Assembly (NCBI RefSeq): GCF_023168325.1
Contig: NZ_AP025688.1
Coordinates: 1,860,001 to 1,924,000 of the forward strand
Direction of reading: 5' to 3'
Origin: Tsukamurella sp. PLM1
GTDB lineage: Bacteria; Actinomycetota; Actinomycetes; Mycobacteriales; Mycobacteriaceae
DNA: 64,000 nt
The position numbers were made by a program, and so were the translations under genes. Shown here in pieces: positions 1 to 10,000 of the stretch; the stretch's first letter is position 1, and every line of letters begins with the position of its first letter. A model generated the notes under the pieces. It was not told where the DNA came from and did not search any database. It saw only the letters and a list, made by a program, of their open reading frames with translations.

Positions 1-681
1 TACCGCGACGTGCCGCGGTACTTCATGTACCGCGGCCCCGCGCTCACCGCCATGACGGGTATCGACTTCCCGGATCCCATGGTGGACATGTTCGTTCGCG
101 ACATCGAGCAGGGCATCGCCGACACCGGCGTGAAGGCCGGCATGCTCAAGTGCGCCATCGACCATCACGGCCTGACCGAGGGAGTCGAGCGGGTGATGCG
201 CGCGGTCGCCAAGGCGCACAACGCCACCGGCGTGCCGATCACCGTGCACACCCACCCGGGCTCCGAGACGGGTCTGCTGGTGAAGCAGGTCATGTGCGAC
301 GAGGAGGGTGGACCCGAGCCGGATCGTGCTGGGGCACAGTGGGGATTCCACCGATGTCGCTCACCTCTCGGCGCTGGCCGACGCCGGCTTCACGCTGGGC
401 TTCGACCGTTTCGGCATCAACCTGGAGACCACCTTCGAGGCGCGCAACGAGACGCTCATCGAGATGGTGCGCCGCGGCTACACGGAGAAGATCGTGCTGT
501 CGCAGGACGCCTCGTGCTACATCGACTGGATCGACCCGAACGTCAAGGCGGGCATGCTCCAGTGGCACTACACGCACGTCTTCGAGGACGTGTTCCCGTA
601 CGTCCTCGAGCGCGGCGTCACTCAGGATCAGATCGACACCATGCTGGTCTCCGTGCCCCGGCGCGTCCTGGCGGGGAGTAG
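1..681 (+). CDS. Phosphotriesterase-family metal-dependent hydrolase (5' partial)
   Basis: The gene enters from the left edge, so its start and the first metal-binding histidines are missing. What remains is the C-terminal two thirds of an amidohydrolase-fold protein of the phosphotriesterase/lactonase family: a lysine-containing segment near base 150, the metal-ligand motif HTHPGSE near base 250, LGHSGDSTD near 325 and the ligand aspartate in SQDASCY near 505. Members hydrolyse lactones or phosphotriesters. The reading frame breaks near 303-309 (EEG to VDPSR), where two G are missing from a G run, and again at 672-675, where one missing G hides the natural end VLAGE-stop at 679-681. A CoA ligase gene follows after 2 bases, so they are probably co-transcribed. 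A lactonase role is an inference. Confidence 0.8.
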   Translation, partial: YRDVPRYFMYRGPALTAMTGIDFPDPMVDMFVRDIEQGIADTGVKAGMLKCAIDHHGLTEGVERVMRAVAKAHNATGVPITVHTHPGSETGLLVKQVMCDEEGGPEPDRAGAQWGFHRCRSPLGAGRRRLHAGLRPFRHQPGDHLRGAQRDAHRDGAPRLHGEDRAVAGRLVLHRLDRPERQGGHAPVALHARLRGRVPVRPRARRHSGSDRHHAGLRAPARPGGE

Positions 682-683
682 GC

Positions 684-2198
684 ATGTCCTTCAATCTCGC
701 GATCATGCTGCGGGAGTCGGCGCTGGCCGCCCCCGCGGCGCCGCTGCTGTTCGCCGGCGACCGGGAGATCGCCTACCGCGACGTCGACGAGCAGTCGGGC
801 CGCGTCGCGGCGTCACTGCTCGCGCGCGGGCTGGAGCCGGGCGACAAGGTGGCGGTGCAACTGCCCAACCTGCCCGAGTTCGTCCTGCTGTACTTCGGCA
901 TCCTCAAGGCGGGACTGGCGATGGTGCCGCTGAACCCGCTGTTCACCGCGAGGGAGGTGGCGTACCACCTCGAGGACAGCGACGCGAAGGTGCTCGTCGC
1001 CTCCGATTTCTCGGCGGCCGCCGCGCTCGCGGGTGCGTCCGAGGCCGGGGTGCGGGACGTGCTGGTGGTACCGCTGGGCGCGCCGACGCCCGAGGGCGCC
1101 GCACCGTTCTCCGACCTGCTCGCCGAGCCGGACACCGGCGAGATCCATCCGACGGCTTCCGACGACACCGCGGTCCTGCTGTACACCTCGGGGACGACGG
1201 GCCGGCCGAAGGGCGCCGAGCTCACCCACTTCGAGCTGTACATGAACTGCACCATCGCGCCGCAGCTGTTCGGGATGCGGGACGACGACGTGGCGCTCGG
1301 CGCGCTGCCGCTGTTCCACGTCTTCGGGCTCTCGAGCGTGCTCAACGCCGCGGTCCGCTACGGCGGGTCCGTGGCACTGGTGCCGCGCTTCGAGGCCGAG
1401 GCCGTCGTCGACGTCATCGCGCGCCGGCGTGTCACCGTTCTCTCCGGCGTGCCCACGATGTACGTGGCGCTCCTCGGTGTCGAGCTCGCCGGCCGCGACG
1501 TCTCCAGCCTGCGCGCCGCGGTTTCGGGCGGCGCGTCGATCCCCGGTGAGGTGATCCGGGCATTCGAGGAGAAGTTCCCCGGCCTGGCGATCCTGGAGGG
1601 CTACGGCCTCTCCGAGACCGCGTCGACCGCGACCTTCAACATCAGCGCCGAGCAGCGCAAGGTGCTCTCGATCGGCAAGCCGATCTGGGGCGTGCAGATG
1701 CGGGCCGTCGATCCCGACGGTGCCGAACTCCCGCCCGGGGAGGACAACATCGGCGAGATCGTGGTCCGCGGGCACAATGTGATGAAGGGCTACTACAAGC
1801 GGCCCGAGGCGACCGCCGAAGCCCTGCGCCGCGGCTGGCTGCACACGGGCGACCTCGGCTACCGCGACGAGGACGGCTACTTCTTCATCGTCGACCGGCT
1901 CAAGGACCTCGTCATCCGCGGCGGCTACAACGTGTACCCGCGCGAGGTCGAGGAGGTGCTCTACGCCCACCCCGACGTCGTCGAGGCCGCGGTCGTGGGC
2001 CGCCCCGACGAGCGGCTCGGTGAGGAGGTCGTGGCGTTCGTCGTGCTGCGCCCGGGCTCGACCGCGGACGCCGAGGCGATCATCGCGTTCAGCCGGGACC
2101 GGCTCGCCGCCTACAAGTACCCCCGGGATGTCCACATCCTGGACGAGCTGCCCAAGGGCGGCACCGGGAAGATCCTCAAGCGGGAGCTGCGCGGCTAG
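684..2198 (+). CDS. Acyl-CoA synthetase (AMP-forming, FadD-like)
   Basis: This 504-residue enzyme activates a carboxylic acid to its CoA thioester through an acyl-adenylate. The P-loop-like A3 motif YTSGTTGRPKGAE lies near residues 165-177, GYGLSE near 310, and the hinge and C-terminal motifs HTGDLGY, DRLKDLVIRGGYNVYPREVE and PKGGTGKILKREL follow in order, as in complete fatty-acid/aryl-CoA ligases. The start ATG at 684 lies 2 bases after the phosphotriesterase-family gene, which suggests one transcript with it. Its stop shares the four bases CTAG at 2195-2198 with the stop of the convergent hydrolase. The substrate cannot be read from the sequence; a medium-chain, aryl or lactone-derived acid would fit the neighbours. 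Confidence 0.88.
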   Translation: MSFNLAIMLRESALAAPAAPLLFAGDREIAYRDVDEQSGRVAASLLARGLEPGDKVAVQLPNLPEFVLLYFGILKAGLAMVPLNPLFTAREVAYHLEDSDAKVLVASDFSAAAALAGASEAGVRDVLVVPLGAPTPEGAAPFSDLLAEPDTGEIHPTASDDTAVLLYTSGTTGRPKGAELTHFELYMNCTIAPQLFGMRDDDVALGALPLFHVFGLSSVLNAAVRYGGSVALVPRFEAEAVVDVIARRRVTVLSGVPTMYVALLGVELAGRDVSSLRAAVSGGASIPGEVIRAFEEKFPGLAILEGYGLSETASTATFNISAEQRKVLSIGKPIWGVQMRAVDPDGAELPPGEDNIGEIVVRGHNVMKGYYKRPEATAEALRRGWLHTGDLGYRDEDGYFFIVDRLKDLVIRGGYNVYPREVEEVLYAHPDVVEAAVVGRPDERLGEEVVAFVVLRPGSTADAEAIIAFSRDRLAAYKYPRDVHILDELPKGGTGKILKRELRG

Positions 2199-3129
2199 CC
2201 GCCGAGCACCCGCTCGACGAACCCGACGACCTCGGCGGCCACGTCGTCGCGGGTCTCGGGCTCGTTGTGCACCTCGTGGCGCACGCCGGGATAGACGCGC
2301 GTGCGGACATCCGGGTGGCCGGATGCGACGAGGGCGTTCGCCACGTGGTAGGCGCCCTCGCCGTAGTTGGTCACCGGATCCTGGTCGCCCGCGAGAATCA
2401 GGACCGGGGTCTGCGGCCGCAGTGCGGCGTAGAACGACTCGCCGTTCGCGGTGTCGTAGAGGTCGATGAAGCCGCGGAGGAAGCGGACCGACATCGGGGC
2501 GCCGAAGTTGTTGAACGGGTCGACGGCATGGTCGCGCACCACGTCCGCGTCGCGTGCTACCCAGTCGGTCGGGCCGGCGTCCGCGCCGAATCGGGACACG
2601 AAGCCGTCGAACAGGTCCACCACGTAGTGCGCCGGCGCCGGCCCGGCCTGGTCGGGCTCCGCGGCGAGAGCGGTCCGATCCACCACGCCGTCGATCCCGG
2701 AGATCTGGGCGGCGATGCCGCACATGATCAGGCCGTCGACGCCCTCGGGCTCCTGAGCGACGAGCCCGCGCGCGATCATCGATCCCATCGAGTGCCCGAA
2801 GACCATGTACGGCAGGTCCGGATACATCTCGCGGGCCGTGGCGCGCAGCGCGGCGGCGTCGGCCACCAGCACGCGGTCCGCGCCGTCGCCCGCGTCGCCC
2901 CACACGCCCGAGTTCATCGCGGTCGCGCCGTGGCCCGCATGGTCGTGCGCCGCAACGACGAACCCCGCGTCGAGCAGGGTCGTGATCAGGCGGAGGTAGC
3001 GGCGGGAGTGCTCGCCGAGCCCGTGGATCACCTGCACGATCGCGCGGGTGGCCGCACCGGCGCGTAGATCCAGGCGTGGACGGTGTCGCGGCCGTTCGCG
3101 GACGGGAAATCGGGTTCGTTCAGTGCCAT
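2195..3129 (-). CDS. Alpha/beta hydrolase, monoacylglycerol-lipase type
   Basis: The protein is a serine hydrolase of about 311 residues. It has the oxyanion segment VIHGLGEHSRRY, the nucleophile elbow GHSMGS, the acid segment ILAGDQDPV and the catalytic histidine in GVRHEVHNE, the order seen in bacterial monoacylglycerol lipase/lysophospholipase proteins. The N-terminus MALNEPDFPSANGRDTVHAW lies in another frame; one base is missing near 3056 and joins it to the main frame. ATG at 3129 is chosen because it gives the family-typical N-terminus. It faces away from the transporter gene, sharing a 170-base upstream region. The substrate is probably a lipid ester. Confidence 0.82.
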
Positions 3130-3207
3130 GTCCTCTTTGTACGGGATCGACGGTGCGCGGGGCGCGGAACCGGCTGGGCCGGCCGGAAACCCCGACCACC
3201 TGCGTAA

Positions 3208-3265
3208 GCAAGCGCTTAGAAATTTTCTGAAATCTCTTGACACCAACGTCAACGTCAAGCATTCT
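3208..3265 (+). promoter_or_regulatory. Candidate promoter and operator upstream of the MHS transporter
   Basis: A -35-like TTGACA at 3237-3242 is followed 17 bases later by CATTCT at 3260-3265. TTGAC (3237-3241) and GTCAA (3248-3252) form an inverted repeat, and GTCAAG recurs at 3254-3259. A palindrome AAGCGCTT sits just upstream at 3210-3217. Such dyads over a -35 box suit a repressor, perhaps the TetR protein encoded at 4728, but that pairing is a guess. Confidence 0.4.
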
Positions 3266-3301
3266 GTGTCGGGGATCACAGACGAGGCCGAAGGGTTATC
3301 C

Positions 3302-4681
3302 ATGACACAGACCAGTGCGACCGGTGCGGTCGAGACGCGTACGAAGCACGGCAAGCTGCTCGCCGCCGGGCTGATCGGCAGCTCGATCGAGTGGTACGAC
3401 TTCTTCATCTACGGCACCGCCGCGGCCCTGGTGTTCGACAAGGTGTTCTTCCCGGACCTGTCGCCGCTCATGGGCACGCTGATGGCGTTCGCCACCTTCG
3501 CCGTCGGCTTCGTCGCTCGCCCGCTCGGCGGCATCCTGGCGGGCCACTACGGCGACAAGATCGGTCGCAAGCCGATGCTCATCTGGTGCCTCACGGCGAT
3601 GGGGGCCGCCACCTTCCTGATCGGCTGCCTCCCGACCGCCTCCGCGATCGGCTCGTTGGCGCCGATTCTGCTGGTGAGCCTGCGCTTCGTGCAGGGCCTC
3701 GCCTGCGGCGGCCAGTGGGGCGGCGTCGTCCTGCTGCTCACCGAGTCGGCCGGCCCGAAGAAGCGCGGGTTCGCCGGGACCTTCGGCCAGATGGGTGTGC
3801 CGCTCGGCCTGCTGATGGGCAACGTGATGATGATCGCGATGAACGGCGTCCTGGACGACGCGGCCTTCCTCAGCTGGGGCTGGCGCGTGCCGTTCTGGGC
3901 CAGCGCCGTGCTGGTGCCCGTGGTGATGTACATCCACCGCAAGGTCGAGGACTCGCCCGAGTTCCTGGCGCTGCAGAAGGAGGTCGCCGCCCGCAACGCC
4001 GAGAAGCAGGCCGTGGCCGCGGCTCCGCTGTCCGAGGCGATCCGCGGACACTGGCGCAAGATCGTGCTGGGCGCCGGCCTGCTCGCGGGCACGAACTCCG
4101 CCTTCTACGTGTCCATCGCCGGATTCGTGAGCTACGGCAGCAAGAAGCCCTCCGCGGGTGGGCTCGGGATGAGCAGTAACACGATTCTGATGTGCGTCCT
4201 GGCCACCTCGGTCGTCATGCCGCTGGTCATCATGGCCACGGGCGGGATCTCCGACCGCGTCGGTCGCCGGCCGCTCATCCTGATCGGCGCAGTGGTCCTG
4301 ATCGCCTGGGCGTTCCCGTTCTTCTGGCTCGCGGAGACCACCAACACGGCGCTCCTGCTGGTCGCGATGTTCGTCTCGAGCATCGGTCAGTCGCTCACGT
4401 ACGGCCCGCTGGCGGCGTTCATGGCCGAACTGTTCGAGCCGCGCATCCGCTACTCGGGTGCCTCGATGGCCTACCAGCTCGCGGCGGTCGCGGTCTCGGG
4501 CGTCGCGCCGCTCATCATGACCGCGATCATCGCCGAGACCCAGTCCAGCACGTTCGTCTCGGTGTACCTCGCGGCCATGGGCCTCGTGACCTTCGCCAGC
4601 GCCTACTTCCTCAAGGAGACGAACGGCAAGGCGGTGCGGGAGGATCCGGAGGCAGTACCCGGCGTCCCGGTCGCCGCGTGA
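3302..4681 (+). CDS. MFS transporter, metabolite:H+ symporter (MHS) type
   Basis: This 459-residue permease has about twelve hydrophobic helices. It carries the MHS-subfamily N-terminus SSIEWYDFFIYGTAAAL, the loop 2-3 motif GHYGDKIGRKP, the motif RFVQGLACGGQWGG in helix 4-5 and the second-half motif ATGGISDRVGRRP. MHS proteins import organic acids, osmolytes or aromatic carboxylates with protons (for example shikimate, proline and alpha-ketoglutarate permeases). ATG at 3302 is preceded by AAGGG about 7 bases upstream; the reading frame stays open well upstream of it but without homology. It lies between a lipase-like gene and a TetR gene in a cluster with two CoA ligases, so it probably imports the acid these enzymes activate. 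Confidence 0.88.
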   Translation: MTQTSATGAVETRTKHGKLLAAGLIGSSIEWYDFFIYGTAAALVFDKVFFPDLSPLMGTLMAFATFAVGFVARPLGGILAGHYGDKIGRKPMLIWCLTAMGAATFLIGCLPTASAIGSLAPILLVSLRFVQGLACGGQWGGVVLLLTESAGPKKRGFAGTFGQMGVPLGLLMGNVMMIAMNGVLDDAAFLSWGWRVPFWASAVLVPVVMYIHRKVEDSPEFLALQKEVAARNAEKQAVAAAPLSEAIRGHWRKIVLGAGLLAGTNSAFYVSIAGFVSYGSKKPSAGGLGMSSNTILMCVLATSVVMPLVIMATGGISDRVGRRPLILIGAVVLIAWAFPFFWLAETTNTALLLVAMFVSSIGQSLTYGPLAAFMAELFEPRIRYSGASMAYQLAAVAVSGVAPLIMTAIIAETQSSTFVSVYLAAMGLVTFASAYFLKETNGKAVREDPEAVPGVPVAA

Positions 4682-4727
4682 CCCGCTGCCGGCGTCCTTG
4701 AAGGTGTGAGCGGAGCCGAGCAGACTC

Positions 4728-5357
4728 GTGAGCGTGACGATCAGCGAATCGCAGGAGCGGGCCCGCGCCAGCCGCAAGGACGCCGGCGGTGCCCGGCGGG
4801 AGGAACTGGTGCAGGCGGCGGCCGAATGCTTCGACGACCTCGGGTACTCGGCCACCACCGTGGAACTCATCGCGGCGCGCGCCCAGACCTCGCGCCCCAC
4901 GTTCTACGCGTACTTCCGCTCGAAGGACGAGATCCTGCTGGCGCTGGTCGACCGCGTGGGGGCCGAGCTCGAAGCGGCGCAGTCCCTCGAGGGCATGGAC
5001 ACCGGCGATCCGCGTGAGGTCATCGCCGCGACCATCCACGCGTACGCCGACGCGGTCTTCGCGAACGGGAGCCTGGTGTCGTTGTTCGACGCCATGGCTC
5101 CCGTCCGCGAGGACGTCGCGGAGATCTGGGACCGGACGATGCGGCGCACGCACCGCCGGTACACCAACTACCTGGCCGCGCTGGACCCGGGCACCGTCGA
5201 CCTGTGCCTGCCCCCCGCGGAACTGGTGCGGATCCTCAACGACACCATCCACCACGGCGCGAAGCGCGTGGCCCGCGGCAGCGCGGCCGAACGCGAGCGC
5301 TTCATCGCGGATCAGATCCGCATCACTGAACGACTGGTCGGCTTCGCACCCAGCTGA
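4728..5357 (+). CDS. TetR-family transcriptional regulator
   Basis: The 209-residue protein has an N-terminal TetR helix-turn-helix at about residues 35-65 (TTVELIAARAQTSRPTFYAYFRSKDEI), followed by an all-helical ligand/dimer domain with no recognisable ligand signature. It starts at GTG 4728, 46 bases after the transporter, and ends 21 bases before the next ligase, in one head-to-tail run. It probably represses this transporter-ligase-carboxylase cluster in response to a substrate or its CoA ester. No operator was proven; the dyads at 3208-3259 are the best candidates. Confidence 0.88.
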   Translation: MSVTISESQERARASRKDAGGARREELVQAAAECFDDLGYSATTVELIAARAQTSRPTFYAYFRSKDEILLALVDRVGAELEAAQSLEGMDTGDPREVIAATIHAYADAVFANGSLVSLFDAMAPVREDVAEIWDRTMRRTHRRYTNYLAALDPGTVDLCLPPAELVRILNDTIHHGAKRVARGSAAERERFIADQIRITERLVGFAPS

Positions 5358-5378
5358 CCGAAGAAGGAGACCACCGTC

Positions 5379-7097
5379 ATGACCGCCAGCACCGCCGCCG
5401 CACTCGATGTCGCCGCAGCCGAGGTCCGCGCGCTGCGCGAGGCCAACTGGCCGGCGCAGGTGCCGCGCACCGTCGAGTATCCGGCGGGCGCGCCGAGTAT
5501 GACGGCGCACCTGCGGCACTGGGCCGAGCAGCGACCCGGGGCGGTCGCCATCGCGTTCTACGGCCGGGAGGTCACCTACGCGGAGTTCGACGAGCTCGCG
5601 GACCGGTTCGCCGGTCTCCTCGCCGCCCTCGGCGTGCGGCCCGGCGACGCGGTGGGCGTGTACCTGGGCAACTGCCCGCAGTTCTCGATCGCCATGCTCG
5701 GCATCCTCAAGCTCGGCGCGGTCCACGTGCCCGTCAATCCGCTGCTCAAGGGGCGCGAACTGCAGCACGAGCTGGAGGACGCCCGCGTGGGAGTGCTGCT
5801 CGCGCAGACGGATCTGCTCGATCTGGTCGAATCGGTCCGGGCCGAGACGGACGTGCACACAGTCCTCGCCACGGCCCTCGGCGACATGCTGACCGCGCCC
5901 ACCGACCTGCCCGTCCCGTTCGACACCGCGGCCGACCCGCGCAGCGACTGGCACCGCGTCGCCGCGGCCGAGCGCGCGCCGGGGCGGGCCGCGGACCCCG
6001 ACGCGCTGGCCGCCCTCAACTACACCGGCGGCACCACCGGCCTGCCCAAGGGGTGCGAGCACACGCAACGGCACATGGCGTACACCGCCGCGACCGCCAC
6101 CCTCGCCGGCGGCAGCCGCATCGGCGACCCCGGCCCCGTCAGCCTGAACTTCCTCCCCGTGTTCTGGATCGCCGGTGAGGATTTCGGCATCCTCAAGCCG
6201 CTCATCAACGGCCAGACCGTGGTGCTCATGTCCCGCTGGGACCCGGCCTGCGCGGCTGCGCTCATCGCTCGGCACGGGGTGACCGACACCGTGGCCACCG
6301 TGGACAACTACGTCGAGCTGCTGGACCTTCCGGGATTCGACGGTGCCGCGCTGCGCAGCGTCGTCAACCCGCTGGCCGTCTCGTTCGTGCTCAAGCTGAC
6401 GCCCGAGGTGCGGGAGCGCTGGCGCGCCGCGACGGGCAGCGTGCTGCGGGAGGCGTCGTACGGCATGACCGAGACGCACACCGCCGACACCTTCACGCTG
6501 GGCTTCCAGGACGGAGACCGGGACCTCACCGCCGACCCGGTGTTCTGCGGGCTTCCCGTGCCCGGCACGGACATCCTGATCGTCGATGCCGACGGTGCGC
6601 CGGTCCCGATCGGGGAGAGCGGGGAGATCGTGGTGCGCAGCCAGTCGATCCTCACGGCGTACCACCGCCGGCCCGACGCGACCGCCGAGGCGATCCGCGA
6701 CGGCTGGCTGCACACGGGCGACGTGGGGAAGATCGACGAGTGGGGCGCCGTGCACTACCTCGCCCGCACCAAGGAGATGATCAAGGTCAACGGGATGTCG
6801 GTGTTCCCGTCCGAAGTGGAGGCGCTGCTGCGGCACCACCCGGCGGTGGCGCAGGTCTCGGTGGTGCCGCGGCCGGACGCGCGGCGCGGTCAGGTGCCGC
6901 TCGCGTTCGTCGTGGCCGCCGCACCGGTGGCCGCGGCCGAGCTCACGGCGTGGGCGCGGGGCAACATGGCCGGGTACAAGGTCCCGGACTTCGTCGTGGT
7001 GGACGGCCTGCCGATGACCGCGACGGGCAAGGTGCGCAAGGGAGATCTGTTCGAGCGCGCGAACGCGCTCGCCGCGGAACTGGGGGAGACGAAGTGA
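5379..7097 (+). CDS. AMP-dependent acyl-CoA ligase
   Basis: This second adenylate-forming ligase has 572 residues. The A3 motif NYTGGTTGLPKGCEH lies near residue 212, YGMTETHTADTF follows, then HTGDVGKIDEWGAVHYLAR, the lysine-bearing hinge TKEMIKVNGMSVFPSEVE and the C-terminal TATGKVRKGDLFE. The start ATG at 5379 has AAGAAGGAG about 8 bases upstream. Its stop overlaps the GTG start of the carboxylase (GTGA, 7094-7097), so the two are translationally coupled. The natural reading is that the ligase makes the acyl-CoA that the downstream carboxylase uses. The family resembles long-chain or cyclohexanecarboxylate-type ligases, but the substrate is unknown. Confidence 0.87.
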   Translation: MTASTAAALDVAAAEVRALREANWPAQVPRTVEYPAGAPSMTAHLRHWAEQRPGAVAIAFYGREVTYAEFDELADRFAGLLAALGVRPGDAVGVYLGNCPQFSIAMLGILKLGAVHVPVNPLLKGRELQHELEDARVGVLLAQTDLLDLVESVRAETDVHTVLATALGDMLTAPTDLPVPFDTAADPRSDWHRVAAAERAPGRAADPDALAALNYTGGTTGLPKGCEHTQRHMAYTAATATLAGGSRIGDPGPVSLNFLPVFWIAGEDFGILKPLINGQTVVLMSRWDPACAAALIARHGVTDTVATVDNYVELLDLPGFDGAALRSVVNPLAVSFVLKLTPEVRERWRAATGSVLREASYGMTETHTADTFTLGFQDGDRDLTADPVFCGLPVPGTDILIVDADGAPVPIGESGEIVVRSQSILTAYHRRPDATAEAIRDGWLHTGDVGKIDEWGAVHYLARTKEMIKVNGMSVFPSEVEALLRHHPAVAQVSVVPRPDARRGQVPLAFVVAAAPVAAAELTAWARGNMAGYKVPDFVVVDGLPMTATGKVRKGDLFERANALAAELGETK

Positions 7098-10000
7098 AAC
7101 TGCTCATCGCCAACCGGGGCGAGATCGCGCTGAGAGTCATCCGCACGGCCCGCGAGTCGGGTGTCCCGACGGTGGCCGTGTACGCCGCCGACGACGCGGA
7201 CACCCCGCACGTGAGCGCCGCCGACACCGCGGTGGCGCTGCCCGGAAGCGGCCCCGCCGCCTACCTCGACCAGGCCGCCGTCCTCGCGGCCGCCGCCGAA
7301 TCCGGCGCCGACGCGGTGCACCCGGGCTACGGGTTCCTCGCCGAGAACGCCGACTTCGCCACCGCGTGCGCGACGGCGGGACTGACGTTCGTCGGGCCCG
7401 ATCCGGCGGCGCTGCGCACCTTCGGCGACAAGGCGGCCGCGCGGGCCGCCGCCGTTGCCGCGGACGTCCCCGTGCCCGCCGCGACGCCCGGCGGCGTGGA
7501 CCTCGACGCCGTCCGCGCGTTCGCCGCGGACCATCCGACCGGCGTGATGATCAAGGCGGTCGCCGGCGGCGGTGGGCGCGGCATGCGCGCCGTGCGCCCG
7601 GGCCCCGGTTTCGACACCGAACTCGAATCCGCATACCGTTCCTGCGTTTCCGAGGCCGAACTGGGGTTCGGAGACGGGCGGGTGTTCGCGGAGGAGCTGC
7701 TGACCGGGGCCCGCCACATCGAAGTACAGGTCGTGGGCGACGGTACCGCCGCGCTCGCGCTCGGCGACCGTGACTGCAGCGTGCAGCGGCGCAACCAGAA
7801 ACTGATCGAGGTCGCCCCGGCGCCGGCTCTGAGCGATGCCCTGCGCGCACGGCTGCACGGCGACGCCGCCCGGCTCGCGGCCGCCGCGGGCTACCGCGGC
7901 CTCGCCACCGTCGAGTTCCTGGTGCGCGACGACGCCGCGGTCTTCCTCGAGGTGAATCCGCGGATCCAGGTGGAGCACACCGTGACCGAGGAGGTGACGG
8001 GAGTTGACCTGGTGGCCGCGCAGCTCGCGCTGGCCGAGGGAGCATCGCTCGACGACCTGGGGCTGCCCGCGGCGATCGGGTGCCGCGACGGCGTCGTCAT
8101 CGGCGCTCCCGCCGCGGCGACGGGCACTGCGATCCAGGCCCGCGTGAACCTCGAGACCCCAACCGCCGACGGCACCGTCGTCCCGACCGCCGGGACCCTC
8201 ACCGGCTACACGCCGCCCACCGGGCCCGGCGTGCGCGTCGACGGCTACGGGCGCCCCGGCCTGAACACCTCCGCGCGGTACGACTCGCTGCTGGCCAAGG
8301 TGATCGTGCGCGCGGCGACTCCGGCGCGGGCGTACGCCAAGGCCGACGCGGCGCTGGACGAGTTCGTGGTCGACGGCCCGGGCACCAATCTCGCGCTCCT
8401 GCGCGCCGTGCTCACCGACGCCGAGTTCCGGTCCGGCCCCGTCGACACCGGGTACCTCGCGCGCCGGCTCGCGGACCTGGTGCCCGCCGCCGCGGCACCG
8501 GAACCGGCCCCCGAGCTCGGCGATCTCGACGGTGACGTGCTCACCGCGACCCTGACGGGCACCGTCGTCGCCGTGGCCGAGCCGGGCGCCGACTGCGCGC
8601 CCGGCACCGCCCTCGTGGTGCTCGAGGCGATGAAGATGGAGCACGAGCAGGCACTGACCATGCCCGTGGTCGTCGAGGAGGTGCTCGTGCGACCGGGTCG
8701 GACGGTGTCCGCCGGCGCCACGCTCCTCACCTATCGGCCGTCCGGCGAGGGCGCCGTCGGCGATGACGGGGCCGCGGCCCTCGATCCCGACCGGCCCAGG
8801 GCCGATCTCGACGAGGTGCGGGAGCGGCACCGCGCGACCCTGGACGAGGGGCGCGAGGCGGCCGTGGCCAAGCGGCACCGGATCGGCCGGCGCACGGCGC
8901 GGGAGAACATCGCCGATCTCGTCGACGAGGGCAGCTTCGCGGAGTACGGGGCGCTCGTGCTCCCGGCGCAGCGAGCCCGCCGTTCCGAGGAGGACCTGAT
9001 CGCGACCGGTCCGGCCGACGGCCTGATTGGGGGTCCGGCCCGGATCGACGGCGTCGAGGTCATGGTGATCTCGTACGACTACAGCGTGATGGCGGGGACG
9101 CAGGGCTGGCGCAACCACGCCAAGACCGACCGGCTGCTCGACATCGCGACCCGGCGTCGCATGCCCGTCGTGCTGTTCGCCGAGGGCGGCGGCGGCCGCC
9201 CCGGCGACACCGACTTCGACATCGTGGCGGGGCTGGACGTGCCGACGTTCCGGTCGCTCGGTGCGCTGCGCGGGCAGGTGCCGCTGATCGCGGTCGTCTC
9301 CGGCCGCTGCTTCGCGGGCAACGCCGCGCTCGCCGGGGTGTGCGACGTGATCATCGCGACACCGGACGCCAACATCGGCATGGGCGGCCCCGCCATGATC
9401 TCGGGAGGCGGGCTGGGCGAGTTCCCGCCCGAGGCGGTCGGCCCGATCGACGTGCAGCGCCGCAACGGCGTGGTGCATGTGGTGGCCACCGACGAGGCGC
9501 ACGCCGTGGGCCTGGCGCGGACCTGCCTGGGGTACTTTGCCGGCCCCGTCGAGGGATGGTCGGCGCCCGATCCCCGGGAGGCGCGGCACGTGGTCCCGGA
9601 GAACCGGCTGCGGGCCTACGACGTGCGCGCGGCGATCGCCGCGATCGTGGACGTCGATTCGACCCTGGAGCTGCGCCGCGACTACGGCGTCGGCGTCGTG
9701 AACGCGCTGGTGCGGATCGAGGGCGTGCCGTACGCGCTGATCGCCAACAGCACCCGGCACCTGGGTGGCGCGATCGACGCGGAGGCCGCCGACAAGCTCG
9801 CCGACTTCCTGGAACTGGCGCAGGCGCACGGGCTCCCGGTGATCTCGCTGTGCGACACCCCCGGGTTCATGGTGGGCCCGGAGGCGGAGGAGCAGGCGAC
9901 GGTGCGGAGGTTCTCCCGGCTGTTCGTGCTCGGCGCGCGCCTGACGGTGCCGATCGGCGCGATCGTGCTGCGCAAGGGCTACGGACTCGGGGCGATGGCG

